Source of the DNA: Adiantum capillus-veneris
Taxonomy: Eukaryota > Streptophyta > Polypodiopsida > Polypodiales > Pteridaceae
Assembly: GCA_014529385.2 (NCBI GenBank)
Contig: CM043959.1
Coordinates: forward strand, 51,821,253-51,885,252
DNA: 64,000 nucleotides
Reading direction: 5' to 3'
Numbering within the stretch: position 1 is the stretch's first letter; each line of letters begins with the position of its first letter. Positions 57,702 to 64,000 of the stretch are shown here, piece by piece. The notes below the pieces were generated by a model. The model was not told where the DNA came from and did not search any database. It saw only the letters and a program-made list of their open reading frames with translations. Made by a program: the position numbers and the translations under genes.

Positions 57702-58045
57702 TCACCCACAAGTATTATTGGCAAAAGAAACAGTGATACCGTAAGGAAGATCTTTGATGAAACGCTGAGGAACTAGAGCTTGGTTAATGTATGAAACAAC
57801 AGACCCTGAATCCCATAATGCATCAAGTCGAAAAGATTGCTTAGATGGAAATTTGATCCTGGTTTCAGAATAGAAAGCACGATAATACTTGGGATCACAG
57901 TCGATGATACTGCAATTATTTATAGGCCGAGTAGGGACCCAATTGGTGGGGGTTTCATTAGCAATTTTTGTCATAGCAACTACATCAGACGGATGATTAG
58001 CAATCCCATGAACATGATCAATCTTGGTTTCAAGTCAGAGACGGA
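57702..58045 (-). pseudogene. Caulimovirid protease fragment, antisense
   Basis: Reads MTKIANETPTNWVPTRPINN, KFPSKQSFRLDALWDSGSVV and SYINQALVPQRFIKDLPYGI. This is retropepsin-like and resembles the unit 2 protease in opening (IANET) and layout, but not closely enough to be the same copy. A short upstream extension in the same frame reads KIDHVHGIANHPSDVVA. Broken fossil. Confidence 0.78.
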
Positions 58046-58875
58046 AGTGAAAAAATAGACCCGGTGGCCTCTACACCAAGACTATGCACAATGGACTCAT
58101 CATGGGGGATACACAATAGGGGCACCACCTAGCAAGATATGCGGCTAGGACGCATACATATACACAATGAAGCATGCCATGGAAAACCATTTCAAGATCC
58201 ACGCCCAAATGTTGAATGGGGTGGTCGGAGAATAAGGTGAGAGGAGTGGTGAATGAGTGAGAATGGGTTTTCTACTCGTGCATGTTAGTAAGGAAGATAA
58301 TGAGGTAGGGGAAACTTGCAAGTATGATCAATTATCATACAAGAGGTGGCGAATCCGCACACCTCAAGATGGAAGTAGCAAGATGATAGAATATGAGAGG
58401 GAGAGAGAGAGTGTGTGTGTATGGTGGCGAATCCGCACACCTTTACATAAGCAAAAAAAAAAAAGGCAAGGAACAAGCATATACCATACTCACAATGAGA
58501 TGTATCCAAAGCGACACAAAGTATGGCACCAAGATGGAGTGTGTTGATTGCTTGCAAAAGATGAATACAATAGGTAGCGTATGGCAGGAAAATGAGAAGG
58601 GGACAAGATCGTAGGAGGCATAATGGAGAAATGGGAGTTGATGGCGAGGAATATCATGAGTGTGTCCACCCTTCTTCTTCTTGAAATTGTGCCTTCAACC
58701 CTTAATTACAAGTGGTGTGGAGGTGTGGTGCTCATCTTTTGTGCATGGTGATGGTGATGATGATGGTGTTGTGATTATGTGATTAGGGTTCATGCTACAA
58801 GCATGTAGCACAAGAGTGTGTATGGATAGGTGTGTGTGTGTTTTTTTTTTTTTTTCAGTAAGCTCTCATGGCCTC
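58046..58875. other. Noncoding sequence, probable LTR of the Gag-protease element
   Basis: No gene-like frame. GGTGGCGAATCCGCACACCT occurs twice (58345-58364 and 58423-58442) around a GA/GT run, and a run of about 18 T lies near 58838-58856. Position downstream of the minus-strand Gag-protease genes and of a minus-strand TATA box fits the R-U5 part of a 3' LTR. Ends not fixed. Confidence 0.35.
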
Positions 58876-58883
58876 CTTATATA
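58876..58883 (-). promoter_or_regulatory. Minus-strand TATA box, LTR-promoter-like
   Basis: The minus strand reads CCCTATATAAGGAGGCC, the typical context of plant LTR promoters (compare CCTATATAAGGG in the chromovirus LTR and CCTATAAAAGGAGGCC in the Copia LTR). Confidence 0.5.
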
Positions 58884-59861
58884 GGGAAGGAGGGAAGGAT
58901 TTAGCAATATTTCTATTTGAGGTGAGTGTCCCACTTTGGTGACTAGGAAAATGGGGTGCATGTGACTGTGGCTCCCATCTTGTCTCCTCATTATTTAAAA
59001 TACCAGATTCAATAGAGAGAGAAGAAGAGAGAATGTGGGTAGGATGTAGAGGATAGGAGATATTTACAATAGTCTAGCTTTGGCTAGAGACATAAGCTTA
59101 TTAGGGAGAGAAGAGAGAGGTAAGAAATTTACAAGAGAGGTTGTCAAAGGTGGATAGTTGTTGATGAGGATGGATCCTCCAAAAATGGTGATAGAATCAC
59201 TCTAGACTTGCCAAGATCTCATTAAAAGAGCCTTGTCTCTTGTAATCATGGTTGAAGACTTGTAGAACCATAGCCATTCTAGAGGGAAGAAAATTGGGGA
59301 TGGCTTGTGTCACCATTACACGAGACAAATGGGTTCCACTACAAAAATCATATCTCTGTGTTCATAACTCTAAAAATTCTGGAAAAAAATTGAGCTAAAA
59401 GTTGAGATCACGAGCTACATCTTTCATGTTGAACGCTCCTTCAGATTCGGGGTTCTTCTCTACTTAAAAAATTCAGCCAAATAATGTATTATTTGTGGTT
59501 GCAAAGGTCTTTTGGTGGTCCCCTTTGAGTGGACTTCTCTCTTGCTTTCAAGTGTAAGCTCCTTCATGTGTATGAAAACATGACCTAGAGTTTTGAAAAG
59601 ATTGGCAATCATCTAGATAGAGGTATTTTTTTTGAAATTTGAAAGTGGGGTTGAGGTTTGAAAATGAAAACTAGTGAATAAAATATTTGGTAGGGTGGAA
59701 TAATATATATACATGAAAAATATATTTAAAAAATACTAAATATATATATAATGCAATTTAGAATATATATATATTTAATGCTTAAGGTCAAAAGAGACAT
59801 CAACAAAGAAAGCTTACTTATTTATGCTACATCGGGATTGATTAGCATAAGTCGTATTTAT
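58884..59861. other. AT-rich noncoding sequence, probable U3 of the same LTR
   Basis: No supported gene. Includes TA-rich stretches (59700-59775). Lies between the minus-strand TATA box and the end of the Gag-protease gene. Confidence 0.35.
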
Positions 59862-61730
59862 TTAATAAAGGCTAAAACGTTTGTGAAAAAGGGAAGAAAA
59901 AATCAAAAGTAACTTATATAATAGGAAATATTTTTTTGGTAAAAGGGAAAAAAATATATGGGGGTTTCCATGCATGGAAAAGCTTGCCTCATTAGCCCTC
60001 CCCCTAAGGCTAGAGGTATTCATGCCTCTATCTCTGTACTTGAGCATGTTGAAATAGAGTAGGATTTCTCCTTGGTGGCTGGTAGATCCTTGTAGGGAAT
60101 AATGGATCCCTTGGAAGCATGAGGCTCCCCAAAATTCTTTTCGGTGTCCACCTGGGTCCCACACTAAGCGTAAATCCATTGTATGCAATAATGTCCTCTT
60201 CAGAAGATCACACTTATAATGATTCTTGAGTCCACAAGCTGCACAAGAATTAACTCTTGCATAAGTGATAGAAGGTATGGAAAGAACTTGATCAGTCCTT
60301 GAAAGTATTCCAAAGCGGGACCATGCATGGCTTCCTCGTCCAGACACATAGCCAAAAGGGAGTAAGAAACTATAATCCTCATATCTTGCTTGTTTTCCTT
60401 CTTCATGCCAAATTGATAGAGATCTGTTGCCCACATGGATAGATTGCATGGTTGATGCCCGTTGCACAAGAGAGCCAACCATGTGCAAAAGATAAACTGC
60501 AAACCACATTTTGAAAAATGACTCCATGTTACCACTAGTATGCAAAACCATTCTTCCTTGATTGGTGTGTCCTAAATTGATTCCACTGGTTGTTGATGTC
60601 AATCCTTCCACTCTTGTCGCAACCCAACTTAAAGAGCTTCCCAAATTAATGTTACACACAATGTTCGTAGTTAGAAAGGAAAACCTAAAGTGCCAGTAGA
60701 CCTCAATTGCATTTCTCTGCATGAGTCTTTCTCTAGAAAGGACTTGCCAAGTGGTCGTCAATATAACTTTTGGTCGTCTTCCACCAATTTCGTGCCATAG
60801 GGGTAGTTGAAGTGTCTTCACCACTTTCACATGTGGTTGCAAATTTGAAGGGTCCACCTTGTTGTGGTTGAATGTGAGGCCCATTACCTCAATGGAGCTA
60901 TCACTTCCTTCACTCCCTGTTGACTCCTCCTCTGAAGTGGTTGAAGAGTCACCACTAGAAAACTCATCCATAGAGGTTTCTAGATCCATGTCGCATTGCC
61001 GACCTGTTTTCATGTCGTAAAGTATTGGCTTCCCTTTGGCATCTCTCATTTGGATTATGCCGGTGTCCCAGTCCTTCTTAGCTCTCATAGCCATAAGCCA
61101 AGGCTTCCCTACAATGATAGGATAGCCCTCCCCTTTGTGTGGCATGACAAAGATGTCCACATCTACCTCGGTGTTGAATGCCTTTATCCTAACTGCATTT
61201 ATGACACCAACACATTGAACTTTTAAATTATTTGCCATTTTGGCTCGGCATGGTGCTGGCCGACTCACCTCTAAACCCAAACGGTGCATCATTTTTTCAC
61301 TCATGACGCATATTTGTGCGCCACCATCGATGTAGATATTGGAGATGTGTCGCCCTTTGATGTAAGCATCCATCACTGGTTGTATGTCATCTAAATTCCT
61401 CCCAAAGATAGCCCCAGCTATCTTTGGCTTTTGTCGTCCCGTGCTCACCATCTTTGTCCATTGTCTCCTCACCCTAGGTGCTAGGTGGAGTAACTGGGGC
61501 CAGGTGATTTTTGGGCCCTGCACAGAAAAATCTTGAACCAAATCATATGGTTTAGAACATTCACCCAAAGAGAAATCTACAATGTCAATTTTACGTCGTG
61601 ACTTGGACGGCTTTTTGCTAGATTCCCCTTTAGTCTTCATCTTTTCTTCCTTTTGGAAAGATTCACCTTGCCTAGCACGTTTTACCCCCATGGCATCTAC
61701 TCCTTTAACCTTGGTCTTATCCTCCTCCAC
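59862..61730 (-). CDS. 622-aa retropepsin-containing polyprotein of an LTR element without visible RT
   Basis: Open throughout. Residues 1-50 are Lys-rich (nuclear-type charge). Residues about 90-235 hold a retropepsin-like domain with HISNIYIDGGAQICVMSEKM and, farther on, GYPIIVGKPWLMAM. An acidic Ser-rich linker follows (SSGDSSTTSEEESTGSEGSD, about 257-281). The remaining 330 residues show no RT, RNase H or integrase motif and resemble nothing I recognise; a CxxC (SCAACGLKNHYKCD) lies near residue 500. A minus-strand Gag lies immediately upstream. The protease would process Gag. The layout resembles Gag-bearing non-autonomous LTR elements (TR-GAG type), which borrow RT from relatives. Age cannot be told without the second LTR. 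Confidence 0.7.
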   Translation of the reverse strand: MEEDKTKVKGVDAMGVKRARQGESFQKEEKMKTKGESSKKPSKSRRKIDIVDFSLGECSKPYDLVQDFSVQGPKITWPQLLHLAPRVRRQWTKMVSTGRQKPKIAGAIFGRNLDDIQPVMDAYIKGRHISNIYIDGGAQICVMSEKMMHRLGLEVSRPAPCRAKMANNLKVQCVGVINAVRIKAFNTEVDVDIFVMPHKGEGYPIIVGKPWLMAMRAKKDWDTGIIQMRDAKGKPILYDMKTGRQCDMDLETSMDEFSSGDSSTTSEEESTGSEGSDSSIEVMGLTFNHNKVDPSNLQPHVKVVKTLQLPLWHEIGGRRPKVILTTTWQVLSRERLMQRNAIEVYWHFRFSFLTTNIVCNINLGSSLSWVATRVEGLTSTTSGINLGHTNQGRMVLHTSGNMESFFKMWFAVYLLHMVGSLVQRASTMQSIHVGNRSLSIWHEEGKQARYEDYSFLLPFGYVSGRGSHAWSRFGILSRTDQVLSIPSITYARVNSCAACGLKNHYKCDLLKRTLLHTMDLRLVWDPGGHRKEFWGASCFQGIHYSLQGSTSHQGEILLYFNMLKYRDRGMNTSSLRGRANEASFSMHGNPHIFFSLLPKKYFLLYKLLLIFSSLFHKRFSLY

Positions 61731-61749
61731 TTTCTCCTTTCCTTTACCT

Positions 61750-62756
61750 TCAAGACTGATGACGCTTAATGTTTGATTGCCAACTGGTGGTGGGGGTAAG
61801 GGTGGAATGAGAGGTTGTTGTGGTGGTGGTGGTTGTGGTGAATGGGTGGTTGTAGGATTTGCATGGGTGGTGCTTGTTGTGGTGCCCTCGGTGGTGGTGG
61901 TCTTGCTCTCGGTGGTGAAACCTGGTTTTGCCTGGCTCCTCTGTTGAAATTATGCCTCCTTGGGTGTGGACAGTAGTACATGCCATGACCATCCTCCCCA
62001 CAATTGTAGAAATGGTATTCTTGGTTTTACCTTCGGTGTCCTCTTCCTTGCTCTTGGTTGCGATTGTGTGCATGCCCTTGTTGTATCAAATGGACTGAGA
62101 GATTCTCAAGTTGATTGGTGATTCGATTGGGCAGGTCTTGCTGATCTTCAATTGGTTCTTGTGGTTGAATCCTCTGGGCGGCTGTTGTAGGTGGTGCTAG
62201 AGGTGGTCGGGTCCTAACGGCTTCCTCTTCATCGATATTCCTGGCTTGTAGGCGCAACTTCTTGTCTTTAAGGCAGGCCACTTCAACTGCTAGTTCATAC
62301 ATAGCAGGAAACCTTCCCTTCACCTTCTCTTTAAGAGTTGGCCATAACCCAGCCACAAACCGATCCTTCCTTAGGAAATTAGGTGCCCCCTCATCCTCTC
62401 TTAGCGATGCAACCCATCGCCCCCATAAATCTACAAACTTTGACTCATATCATGCGTATTCCAGCATACTGCCCTGCTTCAACTCTGTCAACACTTGCCA
62501 TAGCTTCTCTGATGTTGTGCCCTCTCCAAAACTTGACAAAGGCTGCTCTTAATAAGTCCCACCGTTCCTTGGTTGCTTGTGCCAAGGCATTGTACCATGA
62601 TCTTGCCTCCACCTTCATTAGAAGTGGGAAGATGCGCAAGCGCAAAGCATCATCATCTCTCGCAGAGATGACACATGCTATTTCCAAGTTGTCTAGAAAG
62701 TCTGCAGCATCCTCACCCACCTTACCAGTAAATGTTGGAAATGCTACACTTGCCAT
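61750..62756 (-). pseudogene. Gag of the RT-less LTR element
   Basis: Starts MASVAFPTFTGKVGEDAADF and continues FLDNLEIACVISARDDDALR and EARSWYNALAQATKERWDLL, the core of Ty3/Gypsy-type Gag. The middle reads MYELAVEVACLKDKKLRLQA. Near 62010-61970 a knuckle-like CGEDGHGMYYCPHPRR lies in another frame, followed by a His/Pro/Thr-rich tail (TTTTTTTT-type codon runs from a GGT repeat). Broken fossil in at least three frames. Directly upstream of the protease gene on the same strand. Confidence 0.8.
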
Positions 62757-63074
62757 TGTGAGAGTGAGAAAATTAACTCGCCTTAGATTTTTTTATTTTT
62801 TATTTTTTATAGAAATTCAATACATGGATGCTCGGTGGATGGAAAACATACTATGCATGGATGAAAATAACTACATCAAAAGACACTTCATGATTAATCA
62901 TAGGGAGGATAAAGGGTAGAGAAGAGGTGTTTATCTCTTGCAGTCGTTCTCTACCAAACATGGTTGTAATGATCTGCTGATAAAACATCTTGCGGTCCAA
63001 GATTACTTTGATTGATTGAATTCGTTGTGGTGCATAAGTTTGGTTCCTTGCAAAAGGTTGATGTGATGGGTCCA
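62757..63074 (-). other. Leader-like noncoding stretch upstream of Gag
   Basis: A T-rich run (62790-62815 on the plus strand) and short frames only. No tRNA-Met primer site found here. Confidence 0.4.
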
Positions 63075-63539
63075 TCACATGATAATTCGGAAAGGCTCTC
63101 TCCTTCGTGGTGAAAGGTTATAGTCGGAGGTGTAGAGCTCTTGGTAGTCGAGGTCAATTTTATAGTACCACAGGACAAGGTTGTCTTCGTCTTCTAGCTC
63201 TAGGAGTGCCCCTCTAGCAAGCTCTTGGAAAAGCTTAAACTCTCTCTCTTTGAGCAACTTCACTTTCCTGCAAGATAGAGTGCCATCTAGTGTATACACA
63301 GGTGTGATGAGGTAGGTGGTGAGTCTTACCACTTGTATTAATCCAAGTTGGATGGATACATAGCAAGCTGTAAAGTCGTCATCATAGCCTTGATTCACAA
63401 GCAACACCCCTTGAAGGTGGAGGGTCTTGTCTTTCCGCCAAGCAAAACCAGTGTCAAAGACCTTGTCGATGACAAGCTCCGCCACTTCACTCGGTGGACG
63501 ACATAGAATCCATGCTGTTGTTTCTAGTTCCTGGCTCAT
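63075..63539 (-). CDS. 154-aa unrecognised protein upstream of the Gag gene
   Basis: Open from the ATG at 63539 (MSQELETTAWILCRPPSEVA), with normal composition: DKTLHLQGVLLVNQGYDDDF, LIQVVRLTTYLITPVYTLDG, ARGALLELEDEDNLVLWYYK. No signal peptide or membrane span obvious, and no family recognised. Same strand as the Gag-protease element and just upstream, so it may be an extra ORF of that element or a host gene fragment. It overlaps the next frame (63487-63933) by about 50 bases. Confidence 0.4.
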   Translation of the reverse strand: MSQELETTAWILCRPPSEVAELVIDKVFDTGFAWRKDKTLHLQGVLLVNQGYDDDFTACYVSIQLGLIQVVRLTTYLITPVYTLDGTLSCRKVKLLKEREFKLFQELARGALLELEDEDNLVLWYYKIDLDYQELYTSDYNLSPRRREPFRIIM

Positions 63540-63933
63540 GAGATGAGAGTGAGGTATAGAAAGACTTTGGAGGATTTACCCTTTTGTTTTGGAGATGGGG
63601 TGATTGTCGGCGCTGGAAAACCCTTGAATCTTTTGGTGCAAGGGAGAGGGAGGGACCACACGTTCGTAGTAGCTTCCTCAAGTTGTGAAGGCTTGTTGTG
63701 GATGTAGGTGGAATAGGTGGCAAATATGGGGACGTAGATGTAGAGAAGCCTGGTGCTACTTGAAAGCCTACCGTTGTGAGAATGCCTGTGCGGATATCGA
63801 GGGAGAAAATGATGGCCTTTTCTTCACTTTGGGTTGCACTCATGTCGAAGGTGCAGTTTTTGGCTACAATGTGAGCATGATGTAGCTTGTGCCTTGCTTT
63901 TACGCTTGCGGGGATGATGAGAAATGTAAACAA
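63487..63933 (-). CDS. 148-codon unrecognised frame, Ser/Pro/Thr-rich
   Basis: Opens MFTFLIIPASVKARHKLHHA. An internal ATG at about 63843 gives MSATQSEEKAIIFSLDIRTG, perhaps the better start. A Pro/Thr/Ser-rich middle follows (SPYLPPIPPTSTTSLH). Same strand as the frame at 63075-63539 and overlapping its start. No domain recognised. Confidence 0.3.
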   Translation of the reverse strand: MFTFLIIPASVKARHKLHHAHIVAKNCTFDMSATQSEEKAIIFSLDIRTGILTTVGFQVAPGFSTSTSPYLPPIPPTSTTSLHNLRKLLRTCGPSLSLAPKDSRVFQRRQSPHLQNKRVNPPKSFYTSLSSHEPGTRNNSMDSMSSTE

Positions 63934-64000
63934 TTTGAGTAGGGAAAGAGGATCTTACCACCTCTTCTATGCTAACAATACAACACCCTGACAAGAGTGT
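63934..64000. other. Window end, no feature seen
   Basis: Short noncoding stretch. If the Gag-protease element has a 5' LTR it probably lies beyond this edge. Confidence 0.4.

Noticed and set aside
63685-63885. Cys-rich plus-strand frame
   Set aside because: Complement of the minus-strand frame 63487-63933; no independent support.

Overview
This window looks like nuclear DNA from a land plant with a large, repeat-filled genome. I found no intact host gene. Almost every recognisable coding stretch belongs to a retroelement or an endogenous plant virus: an L1-type LINE, chromodomain Ty3/Gypsy elements, a Ty1/Copia element, a Penelope-like element (PLE), a cluster of endogenous caulimovirids (pararetroviruses), and a Gag-protease element without a visible reverse transcriptase. 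PLEs are essentially unknown in flowering plants but occur in conifers, ferns and lycophytes. The combination therefore suggests a non-flowering vascular plant, perhaps a fern. That placement is inference; the retroelement families are read directly from protein motifs.

Layout. 1-9250: a minus-strand LINE (ORF1, endonuclease, reverse transcriptase) split by a Gypsy element (1778-6477) with 1.6-1.7 kb LTRs and a perfect 5-bp target duplication (ATTGC). 9250-10840: unrecognised or empty sequence. 10840-27270: two direct repeats of about 4.1-4.2 kb (A, 10840-14940; B, 23063-27270) bracket a minus-strand PLE reverse transcriptase and a 182-aa RG-tailed ORF. A chromodomain Gypsy element (16653-22481) lies inside this block. 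The arrangement resembles a PLE with very long pseudo-LTRs. Each repeat also holds a 171-codon plus-strand reading frame of unknown family. 27271-32640: simple repeats and AT-rich DNA with no supported gene, ending in a TA/TATG tract of about 350 bp.

32643-56090: a head-to-tail array of endogenous caulimovirid units, with TA-rich tracts at both outer ends. Three copies of the intergenic promoter and tRNA-Met primer site are visible. The recurring unit carries movement protein, coat protein with a CCHC knuckle, and a retropepsin-like domain, then runs straight into the next promoter with no reverse transcriptase. A second layout, with a different protease leading toward RT, appears in the middle unit and in an antisense fragment (56453-58045). 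The array was later invaded by a Gypsy fragment (34106-38177) and a Copia element (45137-50116, target duplication ATAGA).

58046-64000: a minus-strand Gag-protease element with a likely LTR promoter downstream and an unrecognised ORF pair upstream. The genes do not form a host pathway; the window is a nested record of insertions. The most interesting parts are the RT-less caulimovirid unit and the PLE with long ORF-bearing terminal repeats.
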